A DNA stretch of 64,000 bases from Amycolatopsis sp. WAC 01376 (GTDB lineage Bacteria > Actinomycetota > Actinomycetes > Mycobacteriales > Pseudonocardiaceae): NCBI RefSeq assembly GCF_003947415.1, contig NZ_QHKL01000003.1, positions 62,001-126,000 of the forward strand, in the 5' to 3' direction. The notes under the pieces were generated by a model. The model had not been told where the DNA came from and made no database searches. It worked only from the letters and a program-made list of their open reading frames with translations. How positions within the stretch are numbered: position 1 is the stretch's first letter; each line of letters begins with the position of its first letter. The position numbers and the translations under genes are program-made. Shown here one piece after another: positions 8,418-17,786 of this stretch.

Positions 8418-8807
8418 TCAGTCCCAGATCTTGAGGGCGCGGATCACGAAAGGTCCCTGGGGTACGTAGGTGCCGCCACCCGGATAGGTGATGAAATCTC
8501 CTTCGGTCGTGCACTCCTCGCTTTGGTAAATCGTCACGTCCCGGCTCAGCCGGTTGACGAACGAATGCCCGTCGAAGCCTTCGGGTAAGGGAATGCATTC
8601 GTCGGGATTGGAGGTACGCAGGTCGAATTTGTGCACCGCGCCGCCGTACGATTCTTCGCCCCAGACGCAGAACTCGCCCTTCTGGCAGGCGGGTTCGGGC
8701 GGCGCCGTGGTGGCGTTCGCGACTCCGGCGCTGGTCAGCAGGCCGAACATGGCCAGCAGGAGCACGTGCGGGAGGCGGGCGCGCAGGTTCGTCAAACGTC
8801 GTTGCAT
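8418..8807 (-). CDS. Secreted peptidase inhibitor family I36 protein
   Basis: A 129-residue exported protein. ATG 8807 gives a signal peptide (basic MQRRLTNLRAR, then LPHVLLLAMFGLL, cleavage near ANATTA). The mature part, with FCVWGEESYGG, SFVNRLSRDVTIYQSEEC and YPGGGTYVP, fits the I36 (Streptomyces metalloproteinase inhibitor) beta/gamma-crystallin-like fold. Four Cys could make two disulphides. It stands alone, 242 bp from the tRNA. The target peptidase is unknown. Confidence 0.75.
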   Translation of the reverse strand: MQRRLTNLRARLPHVLLLAMFGLLTSAGVANATTAPPEPACQKGEFCVWGEESYGGAVHKFDLRTSNPDECIPLPEGFDGHSFVNRLSRDVTIYQSEECTTEGDFITYPGGGTYVPQGPFVIRALKIWD

Positions 8808-8910
8808 GGCTGGGTTCTCCCCCGTGATTCGGCGGCTCGGGTGCCGTCGGTGAATGTGTGATTCCACGATGACCCGAGGAGGAGGCTTTGTCAGCCCGCA
8901 TTTCTACTTC

Positions 8911-8957
8911 TGTGGATAAGTAGTTGTGCGCCGCTCGATCGGGGCGAGTTGTCCACA
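8911..8957. promoter_or_regulatory. Pair of DnaA boxes
   Basis: TGTGGATAA (8911-8919, the complement of TTATCCACA) and TTGTCCACA (8949-8957) lie 29 bp apart in opposite orientation. They are in the gap between the I36 gene and the 3' end of the LacI gene. Both are perfect 9-mers for bacterial DnaA. A second pair lies at 15405-15443. Confidence 0.55.
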
Positions 8958-8995
8958 TATCACCGGGACCGCCTTGTGCTCGCCGAAATCGGCTG

Positions 8996-10075
8996 CTAGG
9001 CGGGCGCGGTGGACTCGCGGACGACCAGTTCGGTGGGGATCTCGGCGGGCGCGGGCGTCTTTTCCCCGCGCAGCAGGGTCAGCACCAGATCACCGGCCGC
9101 GCGCCCCTTGGCGGCGAGGTCCTGCCGGACGGTCGTCAGCGGTGGTTCGGACCACCGAGCGGGCGGGACGTCGTCGAAGCCCACGACCGAAAGATCACCC
9201 GGAACCGACAGCCCGAGATGTCTCGCCGCCGAGATCGCCGCCAGTGCCAGCAGGTCCGACATGCACAACAGCGCGGTCGGCCGCGGTTGCCGCTCCAACA
9301 GGCCGAAGGCGCTCGGCAACGCTGCTTCGGCCGAAAGTCCCGACGCCTCCCAGATCGGTGTGTCCGCCGCCGGGATCCCTGCCTCGGCCAGGGTCTCCAG
9401 GTAGCCGGCCATCCGCTCGCGGTTGTCGTGGAAGCGGCTGTTGCCTGCCTCCGCCATGCTCAGCTCGCCGCCGCGGGGAGCCGAGAGGCACTGCGCCGAC
9501 AAGATCCCGATCCGCCGGTGCCCGAGTTCCACCAGATGCCGGGCGGCGGCGGCCGCTCCCGCCCGGTCCGCCACCCCGATCCTGGCCGAACCGCGGATAT
9601 GCGGCTGGTCGATCACCACCAGCGGCAGGCTTCTATCCCGCACCGCGTTCAGCGCGGGCGCGCCGTCGGGCAGCGAATAAGCCACCGCGATGTCGGCTTG
9701 CGCGGTCAGGATCCGCTCCGCGCGCGGGCCGCCGCTCTCGCCGTCGCCGGGGAGCAGCAGCAGGGCGTGGCCCTCGGGATCGACGACGGTCGAGAGGGCG
9801 TCGAGGGTGAGCGACAACGCGGGATCCGAGAACGCCGTCGAAAGATTCGTGTCGAGCAGGACGGCGATCGCGCCGGTGCGGCTGGTGGCCAGGCTGCGTG
9901 CGGTCGGGTTCGGCCCCGCGTACCCGATCTTCTTGGCCGCGCGAAGCACCTCTTCGCGCAGTTGCGCGGACAGCTGATCGGGCCGGTTGTAGGCGTTGGA
10001 GACGGTCGCCCGAGACACCCCGACGGCGTCGGCGACATCGTCCAACGTCGGCCTTCGCCGTCGCGCGGTGGTCAC
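8996..10075 (-). CDS. LacI family transcriptional regulator
   Basis: A 359-residue regulator. The N-terminal HTH and hinge helix read TLDDVADAVGVSRATVSNAY; a sugar-binding periplasmic fold follows and ends in PPLTTVRQDLAAKGRAAGDL. It is divergent from an MFS gene, with a CG-centred palindrome of LacI type between them (10114-10125). It probably represses the transporter, and perhaps itself, until an unknown sugar-like effector binds. Confidence 0.9.
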   Translation of the reverse strand: MTTARRRRPTLDDVADAVGVSRATVSNAYNRPDQLSAQLREEVLRAAKKIGYAGPNPTARSLATSRTGAIAVLLDTNLSTAFSDPALSLTLDALSTVVDPEGHALLLLPGDGESGGPRAERILTAQADIAVAYSLPDGAPALNAVRDRSLPLVVIDQPHIRGSARIGVADRAGAAAAARHLVELGHRRIGILSAQCLSAPRGGELSMAEAGNSRFHDNRERMAGYLETLAEAGIPAADTPIWEASGLSAEAALPSAFGLLERQPRPTALLCMSDLLALAAISAARHLGLSVPGDLSVVGFDDVPPARWSEPPLTTVRQDLAAKGRAAGDLVLTLLRGEKTPAPAEIPTELVVRESTAPA

Positions 10076-10113
10076 CGCAACAGTCTAGTCCCGCCAGGAG
10101 CCGGTGGACTTTC

Positions 10114-10125
10114 TGAAGCGCTTAA
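10114..10125. promoter_or_regulatory. LacI-type operator
   Basis: TGAAGCGCTTAA holds the perfect 8-bp palindrome AAGCGCTT around the central CG that LacI-family hinge helices contact. It lies 39 bp before the LacI start and 41 bp before the MFS start. Confidence 0.6.
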
Positions 10126-10166
10126 GTCATTCTGGTGGAAGAGGAATCGGAAGGAGACTGGGGTCT

Positions 10167-11345
10167 ATGCGTGACCGTACGGCCGTTTTCGTCGTGTTCG
10201 CGCTCAACGGGGCCGCGCTCGGCTCCTGGGCGCCGCGGACTCCCGCGTTGTCGGAACGGGTGGGCGCCTCGCCGGGTGTCTTCGGCCTTGCCCTGCTGGG
10301 CGCCAGCGTCGGCATGCTGATCGCGGCCGCGGTTTCGGGGCGGTTGATCGAGCGGCACGGTGCCCGCGCCGTGGTCGCGGGCAGCACGATCATCGCCTGC
10401 GCCGCGCTGCCGATGATCGGCTTCTCGACGTCGGTCGCCCTGCTCGCCGGGGCGTTGTTCGTCCTCGGCGCGAGCGTCGGCGCGCTGGACGTGGCGATGA
10501 ACGTCGCCGGAGTCGAGGTCGAGCGCCGGTCCGGACGCGCGATCATGCCGATATTGCACGCCGGGTTCAGTTTCGGCGCGTTGGCGGGTTCCGTCGCCGC
10601 CGGATTCGCCGCGTCGCACCACTGGTCACCGGGGCGGCATCTCACGGTCGCAGCGCTGGCCGCGCTGGTGGTGCTCGCCTTCGTCATCGTCGCCGTGCCC
10701 GGCGCGCGGCCCGCGCATACCGAACCCGTCGAGAAGCCGCGGGTGGCGCCGATCAAACGGCCCGTCCTCTGGCTGCTCGCCGCCATCGCGTTGTTCTCGG
10801 CGATCGCGGAAGGCGCGAGTTCGGACTGGTCCGCCCTGCTGATGACGTCCGTGCACGGGGTCGGCGACGGCGCCGCCGCGTTCGCCTATTCCGGATTCGC
10901 ACTGGCCATGGCGCTAGCCAGGCTCGCGGGCGCCTGGGTTCAGAACCGCTTCGGCGCGACCCGTGCGCTGGCGGTGGGTGCCGGGATCGCCGCGGCCGGG
11001 CTCGTCCTCGCCGCGCTGGCCCGCGTTCCCGTGTTCGGGTTCGTCGGCTTCGCGCTGGCGGGCGCCGGGCTGGCCGCGGCCTTCCCGATCGCGTTGAGCC
11101 TCGCGGGCGCGTCGGGTAAACGCGCGGACGGCACCGGAGGCGAGCGGGAACTGGCCTTCGTCACCGCGATCGCCTACACCGGTTTCCTCGCCGGGCCACC
11201 CCTGATCGGCGGGATCGCGCAGGTGACGTCGCTTTCGGTGTCCTTCCTGTTCGTCGGACTGACCGCCGCGCTCATCGTGCCGTCCGCGGTGGCCGCGGCG
11301 CGGGCGGGCAAACGGGAGAAGGCCTCCGAACCCGTCAGCCGTTGA
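10167..11345 (+). CDS. MFS transporter (YbjJ-like)
   Basis: A 392-residue, 12-segment major facilitator protein. It starts MRDRTAVFVVFALNGAALGS, with WAPRTPALSERVG in the first loop and the repeat-type GASVGMLIAAAVSGRLIERHG. This resembles the FucP/YbjJ-like exporters. ATG 10167 follows GGAAGGAG. It is divergent from the LacI gene and is its likely target. Its substrate, probably a sugar or sugar derivative given that regulator, is not determinable. Confidence 0.85.
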   Translation: MRDRTAVFVVFALNGAALGSWAPRTPALSERVGASPGVFGLALLGASVGMLIAAAVSGRLIERHGARAVVAGSTIIACAALPMIGFSTSVALLAGALFVLGASVGALDVAMNVAGVEVERRSGRAIMPILHAGFSFGALAGSVAAGFAASHHWSPGRHLTVAALAALVVLAFVIVAVPGARPAHTEPVEKPRVAPIKRPVLWLLAAIALFSAIAEGASSDWSALLMTSVHGVGDGAAAFAYSGFALAMALARLAGAWVQNRFGATRALAVGAGIAAAGLVLAALARVPVFGFVGFALAGAGLAAAFPIALSLAGASGKRADGTGGERELAFVTAIAYTGFLAGPPLIGGIAQVTSLSVSFLFVGLTAALIVPSAVAAARAGKREKASEPVSR

Positions 11346-11441
11346 CATCCTCGCCGTAACGCGGGCAAGCTGATTGCTCGTAAACTGAAATGAATGCGAC
11401 TCGTTCGCTGTTTCAGGACGGCTGATCCGGGGAGGAGCGGC

Positions 11442-12614
11442 GTGAGGGTGCTGATGCTCGGGGGCGGCGTGGGGATCCTGACCGGCCGTCACCAGGTGCC
11501 CGGGATCCCGGCGCGACTGGTGCAGACCACGTTGCCCCGGCTCGTCCTGGTCCCGCTGGTCTTCCGGCTGGTGATGCTGGCGCAGGCGCTGTGGTCGGCG
11601 GGTCTCGGCGGGCCCTCGGTGCTGTGGGCGTTCGCGCTGATGCACCTCGTGCCGAACGTCGCCGAAGCCGTCTGGGCCTTCCGGCGGTCTCCGGCCGGTA
11701 CGCGAATGGTGCCGGTGGCCGACGCCGGGTTCGCCGTCCTCTTCATCCTGGCGGCGGCGCTGATCTCGCCGGATGTCGCGATCACGTCGATCACCTGGAC
11801 CCATCTGATGGGCACGGTGATGATCTGGGCCCTGTTGCGTGGCGCGCTGGCTGGGTCCTTGGTCGCCGGCGGGGCGGTGGCGCTGAACACCGTGCTGGAC
11901 CCGGCCTCCACGCTGGGGCTCTTCCTCACCCTCGCGACCGCGTTGGTGGCGTCCCTCGCGATCGTCGGCATGGTCGGCGCTTCGATGCGGTTCGCGCTCG
12001 GGTTCGGGGAGCAGCAAGGCCGGGCGGCGGAACGCGAACGGCATCGCCGCGACGTCCACGACACGGTTCTGCAGGTGATGGAGTCGTTCGCCATCCCCGC
12101 GCCCGCCGACGAACTCGATCCGGCGGCCAGCCTCGACCGCGTCCGCCGGACCGCTCGCGCCCAGGCGATGCGCATCCGGATCAGCCTCGAGCACGAATCC
12201 TCCGAGAGGATCGGACTGCACCAGCGGTTGCGGTTGCTCGCCGCCGAAATGGCCGCGGAAGGCCTGCGCGCCGAGGTCGTCATCCAGGACGACTGTGCCC
12301 CGGAACTCCCGGAAGAAGCGGCCATGGCCCTGCACGACTCGGCAAGGGAAGCCTTGCGCAACACGCTGAAGCACTCCGGGACCCGGCGGGCCGTCGTCAG
12401 TGTCGAGGAGATCGGCGGCGGGGTTTCCTTGACGGTGCGCGATCACGGCGCCGGTTTCGATGTCGGCGACCGGCGGCGCGGCTTCGGCCTCGAGAACTCG
12501 ATCATCGCGCGGATGGCGGAAATCGGCGGTTTCGCGCGGATCGAATCCACGCCGGGACTGGGGACCCGGGTGGTGCTCCTCGCGCCGTCAGTCTTGCGTG
12601 TCCCCGTCGGGTGA
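11442..12614 (+). CDS. Orphan sensor histidine kinase (NarL-partner type)
   Basis: A 390-residue protein with about five membrane segments in the first ~190 residues and a dimerisation/phosphoacceptor helix ERHRRDVHDTVLQVMESF. The HATPase domain has N-box LRNTLKHSG, then VRDHGAGFD and GFGLENSI. This is the HisKA_3-like class that normally pairs with NarL/LuxR response regulators; none is adjacent. GTG 11442 follows GGGGAGGAG, so the upstream extension of the frame is dropped. Its 3' end overlaps the convergent phosphatase gene by 27 bp. Signal unknown. Confidence 0.8.
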   Translation: MRVLMLGGGVGILTGRHQVPGIPARLVQTTLPRLVLVPLVFRLVMLAQALWSAGLGGPSVLWAFALMHLVPNVAEAVWAFRRSPAGTRMVPVADAGFAVLFILAAALISPDVAITSITWTHLMGTVMIWALLRGALAGSLVAGGAVALNTVLDPASTLGLFLTLATALVASLAIVGMVGASMRFALGFGEQQGRAAERERHRRDVHDTVLQVMESFAIPAPADELDPAASLDRVRRTARAQAMRIRISLEHESSERIGLHQRLRLLAAEMAAEGLRAEVVIQDDCAPELPEEAAMALHDSAREALRNTLKHSGTRRAVVSVEEIGGGVSLTVRDHGAGFDVGDRRRGFGLENSIIARMAEIGGFARIESTPGLGTRVVLLAPSVLRVPVG

Positions 12615-13226
12615 GTCGCGCCACTGGCGAAACGGGCGGTCCAGCATCCATTTGCCATCCGTACGCTCGACGACGCGGTATTCGCAGGTCGTCGGGTTCG
12701 ACAGGGATTCGAACAGCTCGATGCTCCAGCCGAAGAGACGGCGGCACAGCAACCGGATGGTCAGCCCGTGCGAGACGACCAGCACGGTTTCGGGGTGATC
12801 TTCGCCGCACGCCGCCAGCTCGCTGAGGAACGCCGCGACCCGGTCGTCGACGTCCGCCCCGGATTCGCCGAAGGGGAGCCGGTAGAAGAAGTGCCCGAAT
12901 TCGTGGCGCCGCTGCTTTTGGACCTCCTGCTCCAGCGGATCCTGTAGGTTTCCCCAGTCCTGCTCCCGCAGCCTCGGCTCCGGCACGATCCGCTCGCACG
13001 CGTCCCTGATGTCCAGTAGCCGCAACGTTTCCCGCGTCCGCAGATACGGGCTGACGTAGACCGCCGGTCGTTGCCCGCCGAGGAGTTCCGCGATCTCCGG
13101 ACCCGCCAGTTTCGCCTGCTCGCGGCCGGCCTCGGTCAGCGGGAGAGCGTGGTCGGGAATCCGGGTGTAAGCGAGCTCGTCGACGTTGCCGAGCGACTCG
13201 GCATGCCTCAGCAGGATGATCCGCAC
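12588..13226 (-). CDS. Histidine phosphatase superfamily protein
   Basis: A 212-residue phosphoglycerate-mutase-like enzyme. The phosphohistidine motif is LLRHAES (His-7), with Arg in YLRTRET and the second catalytic His in VVSHGLT. Length and layout fit small acid phosphatases of this superfamily; the substrate is unknown. It starts at ATG 13226, 42 bp from the divergent copD-ctaG fusion. Confidence 0.85.
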   Translation of the reverse strand: MRIILLRHAESLGNVDELAYTRIPDHALPLTEAGREQAKLAGPEIAELLGGQRPAVYVSPYLRTRETLRLLDIRDACERIVPEPRLREQDWGNLQDPLEQEVQKQRRHEFGHFFYRLPFGESGADVDDRVAAFLSELAACGEDHPETVLVVSHGLTIRLLCRRLFGWSIELFESLSNPTTCEYRVVERTDGKWMLDRPFRQWRDSPDGDTQD

Positions 13227-13268
13227 GCCGCCATCTTGCCCCTTGCGCGCCCGGCATACCCTCGTGAC

Positions 13269-15296
13269 GTGCGTTCAGACCCCGAGACGAAACCGGCCCC
13301 GTCCGCGCGGAAGGCCGGTGTCCTGCCGCTGGTGTCGATCGGTGCGCTGCTGGCCGCGGTGGTGGCCGTCGGCCTGGTCGCGCTGACCGGTGGCGCCGGT
13401 TACGTCATCGCCGGCCTGCCGGATCCCGGACTGGTGACCCGCTACGGCATCACCGTCGTCCGGGTGCTGGCCGAGGCGGCTTCGGTGCTGTGCGTGGGTT
13501 CGCTGCTGCTCGCCGCGTTCCTCGTCCCGCCGCAGAAATCCGGCACGCTCGCGGCCGACGGTTACGCGGCCATCCGTGTCGCGGGCGTCGCCGCATGGGT
13601 CTGGTTCTTCGCGGCCGCCGCGTCGATCTTCTTCTCCGCGGCCGACGGCGCCGGGCGCCCGTTCACCGAGGTGCTCTCGCCGCAGGTGCTGATCGACCTC
13701 GTCGACGCCATCGAGCAGCCCAAGGCCTGGCTGTTCACCGCGTTGATCGCGCTGCTGGTCGCGCTCGGCTGCCGTCTCGCGCTGACCTGGGGCTGGACGA
13801 CGGTGGTCTTCTTCCTGTCCGTCGGCGGCCTGGTCCCGGTCGCGGTCACGGGCCATTCCGCGAGCGGTGGCTCGCACGACATGGCGACCAACAGCCTGCT
13901 GTACCACCTGGTCGCCGCCGCGCTGTGGGTCGGCGGCCTGGTGGCGTTGCTCGCGCTCGGCTGGCGCCGCGGCGAGAACCTCAAGCTCGCCGCGACGCGG
14001 TTTTCCAAGCTGGCGCTGGTCTGCTGGATCGTGATGGCGGTCTCCGGTGTCGTCAACGCGCTGGTGCGGATCAGGATCGCCGACCTGTTCACCACCGACT
14101 ACGGCCTGCTCGTACTCGCGAAGATCGTCGCGTTGCTGCTGCTCGGTGTCTTCGGCCACCAGCAGCGGCAGAAGGGTGTCGCCGGGCTGGTGAACGGCGC
14201 GGGCGGCGGGCAGCTGCTGCGGCTCGCCGCCGTCGAGGTGCTGATCATGTTCATCACCATCGGCATCGCCACCGGGCTCGCGAAGACCCCGCCACCGCAG
14301 GAATCGCTCACCCAGCCGTCGACAACGGAACTGCTGATCGGCTACGACCTCTACGGTCCGCCGACCGTCTTCCGGCTGCTCACGGACTGGCGGTTCGACC
14401 TCGTCTACGGCACGCTCGCGCTCGTTCTCGCCGGGCTGTACCTCGCCGGAGTCCGGCGGCTGCGGGGCCGCGGTGACACCTGGGCCACGGGCCGGACGGT
14501 CGCGTGGCTCGGCGGTTGTTTCGTGCTGCTGATCGCGACGTCGTCCGGCATCGGCCGGTACGCGCCCGCGATGTTCAGCGTGCACATGGGCAACCACATG
14601 CTGCTGTCCATGGTGGCGCCGGTGCTGTTCGTACTCGGCGGACCCGTGACGCTCGCGCTGCGCGCGCTGCCCGCCGCGGGCAAGGACGCCCCGCCCGGAC
14701 CGCGTGAATGGCTCCTCGCCTTCGTGCACTCGCCGCTTTCGCGATTCCTGACGCATCCCATCGTCGCGCTGCTGCTGTTCGTCGGTTCCTTCTACGGCCT
14801 GTACTTCTCCGGCCTGTTCGACTCCGCGCTGAACTACCACTGGGCGCATCTGGCGATGAACGCGCACTTCCTGCTCGCCGGATACGTCTTCTACTGGCCG
14901 GTGATCGGCGTCGACCCGGCACCACGACGGCTCCCGCCGCTGGGGCGGCTCGGGATGATGTTCGCCGCCATGCCGTTCCACGCGTTCTTCGGCATCGCGC
15001 TGATGAGCATGCAGACCGTGCTCGGACAGGACTTCTACCGCGGGCTGAAACTGCCGTGGGTCACCGACCTGCTGACCGATCAGCGGCTCGGTGGCGGGAT
15101 CGCGTGGGCGTCCGGCGAACTGCCGGTCCTGCTGGTGCTGGTCGCGCTGCTGGTGCAGTGGGCGCGTCAGGACGAACGGGAGGCCCGGCGGCGGGATCGC
15201 CGCGAGGACGCCTCGGGTGACGCGGATCTGAACGCCTACAACGCGATGCTGAAGAAACTCGCGGATCAGGGCCGGGGGCCGGGTTCCGGCTCGTAG
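13269..15296 (+). CDS. CopD domain-CtaG fusion, copper transport / oxidase assembly
   Basis: A 675-residue membrane protein. Residues 1 to ~350 form a CopD-like copper-import domain (GHSASGGSHDMATNSLLYHL, several helices). From about 390 a CtaG/Caa3 domain follows (MFSVHMGNHMLLSMVAPVLF, YHWAHLAMNAHFLLAGYVFY) with the His-rich helices used for copper. The fusion is common in actinobacteria and probably moves copper into the membrane for cytochrome oxidase. Start GTG 13269 was chosen because the hydrophobic segment begins soon after; the open frame runs on upstream inside the phosphatase gene. Confidence 0.85.
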   Translation: MRSDPETKPAPSARKAGVLPLVSIGALLAAVVAVGLVALTGGAGYVIAGLPDPGLVTRYGITVVRVLAEAASVLCVGSLLLAAFLVPPQKSGTLAADGYAAIRVAGVAAWVWFFAAAASIFFSAADGAGRPFTEVLSPQVLIDLVDAIEQPKAWLFTALIALLVALGCRLALTWGWTTVVFFLSVGGLVPVAVTGHSASGGSHDMATNSLLYHLVAAALWVGGLVALLALGWRRGENLKLAATRFSKLALVCWIVMAVSGVVNALVRIRIADLFTTDYGLLVLAKIVALLLLGVFGHQQRQKGVAGLVNGAGGGQLLRLAAVEVLIMFITIGIATGLAKTPPPQESLTQPSTTELLIGYDLYGPPTVFRLLTDWRFDLVYGTLALVLAGLYLAGVRRLRGRGDTWATGRTVAWLGGCFVLLIATSSGIGRYAPAMFSVHMGNHMLLSMVAPVLFVLGGPVTLALRALPAAGKDAPPGPREWLLAFVHSPLSRFLTHPIVALLLFVGSFYGLYFSGLFDSALNYHWAHLAMNAHFLLAGYVFYWPVIGVDPAPRRLPPLGRLGMMFAAMPFHAFFGIALMSMQTVLGQDFYRGLKLPWVTDLLTDQRLGGGIAWASGELPVLLVLVALLVQWARQDEREARRRDRREDASGDADLNAYNAMLKKLADQGRGPGSGS

Positions 15297-15404
15297 CGCT
15301 TTGGCCGGACTCGCGCCGGCCGGGCATAGGCAGGGCCACTACTCGCTCCGGCGCTGACCGTCGCCTACCACATCTCCGCGCCCACGCCGGCCGTTCAGCC
15401 CGAG

Positions 15405-15443
15405 TTGTCCACAGGAAGCCCACATCGCCCGGAGTTGTCCACA
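15405..15443 (+). promoter_or_regulatory. Two DnaA boxes upstream of the Ssb-like gene
   Basis: TTGTCCACA occurs at 15405-15413 and 15435-15443, same orientation, start-to-start 30 bp (about three helical turns), each preceded by GAG and followed by G. The pair is about 100 bp before an Ssb-like gene. It could titrate DnaA or put the gene under DnaA control. Confidence 0.55.
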
Positions 15444-15541
15444 GATCCGGTTCGCGTCCTTTTCCGCCCTTCGATCCGAGGCAGTCTTGTGATCAAGGGA
15501 AACACCGGGAGCGGCCCGGAACGAGGAGAAAGGCGAGTGTG

Positions 15542-16030
15542 ATGGCGATGGGCGAAACGTGGGTGACCATGATCGGCAACCTGACCAGCGAACCGGTCCA
15601 CCATCCGGAGCGGGTGCACGGGCACGATGTCGTGTCGTTCGGCTTGCGGAGTGTCGAACGCCGGTACGACAAGGAAAGAGGGGAGTGGGGCGAGGGGCGG
15701 CAGCTCGCGGTCAAGGTGACCTGCTGGCGCAAGCTGGCGATGGCGGCGTTCTCCTGCCTGAGCAAGGGCGATCCGGTGATCGTGGCCGGGCGGTTGCGCG
15801 GCGCCGAGACCGCGGAGGAGATCCCGGCGCCTCTGGGTCTACCTGAGCTTGAGGCCTTCTCCATCGGGCCCAATCTCGCGCGTTGCTCGGCCGAGATCCA
15901 CCGGATGGGACGTGACCGGCCGAGGGCGATCCCGCTGTCCCCGCCGCCCGTGGGGAATCCCATGGTCACCGCACTGGAGGACGCACCCGTGGCGGGCGGT
16001 GCCGATGCTCGTTCAGTGATGTCGGGCTGA
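15542..16030 (+). CDS. Single-stranded DNA-binding (Ssb-like) protein
   Basis: A 162-residue OB-fold protein. GETWVTMIGNLTSEPVHH resembles the first strand pair of Ssb (VTVIGNLTxDP), VVSFGLRSVERRYD the second, and LAVKVTCWRKLAMAAFSCLSKGD plus VIVAGRLR the canonical W/G positions. The C-terminal tail lacks the acidic DDDxPF tip of housekeeping Ssb, so this is a divergent paralogue rather than the main replication Ssb. ATG 15542 follows AGGAGAAAGG. Two DnaA boxes lie upstream. Confidence 0.8.
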   Translation: MAMGETWVTMIGNLTSEPVHHPERVHGHDVVSFGLRSVERRYDKERGEWGEGRQLAVKVTCWRKLAMAAFSCLSKGDPVIVAGRLRGAETAEEIPAPLGLPELEAFSIGPNLARCSAEIHRMGRDRPRAIPLSPPPVGNPMVTALEDAPVAGGADARSVMSG

Positions 16031-16093
16031 CTGACGGTAGCTCGATGGTGACCGCCGTCAAGGCCGCGATCGGCTCGCTCTACGATCGCTTGT

Positions 16094-17770
16094 ATGGCCG
16101 AGTTCATCTACACCATGAAGAAGGTGCGCAAGACCGTCGGGGACAAGGTCATCCTCGACGACGTCAGCACCGCGTTCTACCCCGGCGCCAAGATCGGCGT
16201 GGTGGGGCCGAACGGCGCGGGTAAGTCCACCGTTCTGAAGATCATGGCGGGGATCGAGCAGGCCAGCAACGGCGAAGCCTTCCTCCAGCCTGGCGCCAGC
16301 GTCGGCATCCTCATGCAGGAGCCGGAGCTCAACGAGGAAAAGACCGTCCGCGAGAACGTCGAAGAGGGTCTCGGCGACATCAAGGTCAAGCTCAACCGCT
16401 TCAACGAGGTCGCCGAGCTGATGGCGACCGACTACAGCGACGAGCTGATGGAGGAGATGGGCAAGCTCCAGGAGGACCTCGACCACGCCGACGCGTGGGA
16501 GATCGACTCCGCGGTGGAGCAGGCGATGGACGCCCTGCGTTGCCCGCCGCCGGAAGAGCCGGTCACCCACCTCTCCGGTGGTGAGCGCCGCCGGGTCGCG
16601 CTGTGCAAGCTCCTCCTGTCCGCGCCCGACCTGCTGCTCCTCGACGAGCCCACCAACCATCTGGACGCCGAAAGCGTGCTGTGGCTGGAACAGTTCCTGG
16701 CGAACTACGCCGGTGCCGTCCTCGCCGTCACCCACGACCGGTACTTCCTGGACAACGTCGCCGAGTGGATCATGGAGCTCGACCGCGGCCGCGTCGTCGG
16801 CTACGAGGGCAACTACTCGACGTACCTGGAGAAGAAGCGCGAGCGGCTCGAGGTCCAGGGCAAGAAGGACGCCAAGCTCGCCAAGCGGCTGAAGTCCGAA
16901 CTCGACTGGGTCCGGTCCAACGCCAAGGCGCGCCAGACCAAGTCGCGGTCCCGGCTCGACCGCTACGAAGAGATGGCCGCCGAGGCGGACAAGCACCGCA
17001 AGCTCGACTTCGAAGAGATCCAGATCCCGCCGGGGCCCCGGCTGGGCAGCGTGGTCGTCGAGGTCGAGAAGCTGCGCAAGGGGTTCGACGACCGCGTGCT
17101 GATCGACGGGCTGTCGTTCGACCTGCCGCGCAACGGCATCGTCGGCGTCATCGGGCCGAACGGTGTCGGCAAGACGACCCTGTTCAAGACGATCGTCGGG
17201 CTCGAGGAGCCGGACGACGGCCGGGTGAAGATCGGCGAGACGGTCAAACTGTCCTATGTGGACCAGAACCGTGGCGGGATCGACCCGAAGAAGACGGTAT
17301 GGGAGGTGGTTTCGGACAAGCTGGACTACATCCACGTCGGGCAGACCGAAATGCCCTCGCGTGCCTACGTCAGCGCGTTCGGTTTCAAGGGTCCGGACCA
17401 GCAGAAGCCGGCGGGCGTGCTCTCCGGTGGTGAGCGCAACCGGCTGAACCTGGCGCTGACCCTCAAGCAGGGCGGGAACCTGATCCTGCTCGACGAGCCG
17501 ACGAACGACCTGGACGTCGAGACCCTGGGCTCGCTGGAGAACGCTCTCGAGCAGTTCCCCGGTTGCGCCGTGGTCATCTCGCACGACCGGTGGTTCCTCG
17601 ACCGGGTCGCGACGCACATCCTCGCCTGGGAAGGCACCGACGAGAACCCCTCGCAATGGTTCTGGTTCGAAGGTAACTTCGAGGGCTACGAGAAGAACAA
17701 GGTCGAACGTCTCGGTGCCGAGGCGGCTCGTCCGCACCGCGTCACCCATCGCAAGCTGACCCGCGACTGA
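16094..17770 (+). CDS. ettA: Energy-dependent translational throttle protein EttA
   Basis: A 558-residue ABC-F protein with two nucleotide-binding domains. Walker A motifs are GPNGAGKST (38-46) and GPNGVGKTT (about 354-362), signatures LSGGERRR and LSGGERNR, Walker B LLLLDEPTNHLD and LILLDEPTNDLD. The EttA arm is visible after the first Walker A and the basic PtIM linker is rich in Lys/Arg (about 245-300). There are no membrane segments. EttA binds the ribosomal E site and gates the first peptide bond according to ADP/ATP level. Length and motifs match the family. Confidence 0.97.
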   Translation: MAEFIYTMKKVRKTVGDKVILDDVSTAFYPGAKIGVVGPNGAGKSTVLKIMAGIEQASNGEAFLQPGASVGILMQEPELNEEKTVRENVEEGLGDIKVKLNRFNEVAELMATDYSDELMEEMGKLQEDLDHADAWEIDSAVEQAMDALRCPPPEEPVTHLSGGERRRVALCKLLLSAPDLLLLDEPTNHLDAESVLWLEQFLANYAGAVLAVTHDRYFLDNVAEWIMELDRGRVVGYEGNYSTYLEKKRERLEVQGKKDAKLAKRLKSELDWVRSNAKARQTKSRSRLDRYEEMAAEADKHRKLDFEEIQIPPGPRLGSVVVEVEKLRKGFDDRVLIDGLSFDLPRNGIVGVIGPNGVGKTTLFKTIVGLEEPDDGRVKIGETVKLSYVDQNRGGIDPKKTVWEVVSDKLDYIHVGQTEMPSRAYVSAFGFKGPDQQKPAGVLSGGERNRLNLALTLKQGGNLILLDEPTNDLDVETLGSLENALEQFPGCAVVISHDRWFLDRVATHILAWEGTDENPSQWFWFEGNFEGYEKNKVERLGAEAARPHRVTHRKLTRD

Positions 17771-17786
17771 GGGCCGGGGGTTCCCC

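Noticed and set aside
11394..11441. Upstream extension of the sensor kinase from ATG 11394
   Set aside because: GTG 11442 has a GGGGAGGAG site; the ATG has none and adds residues unlike a membrane start.
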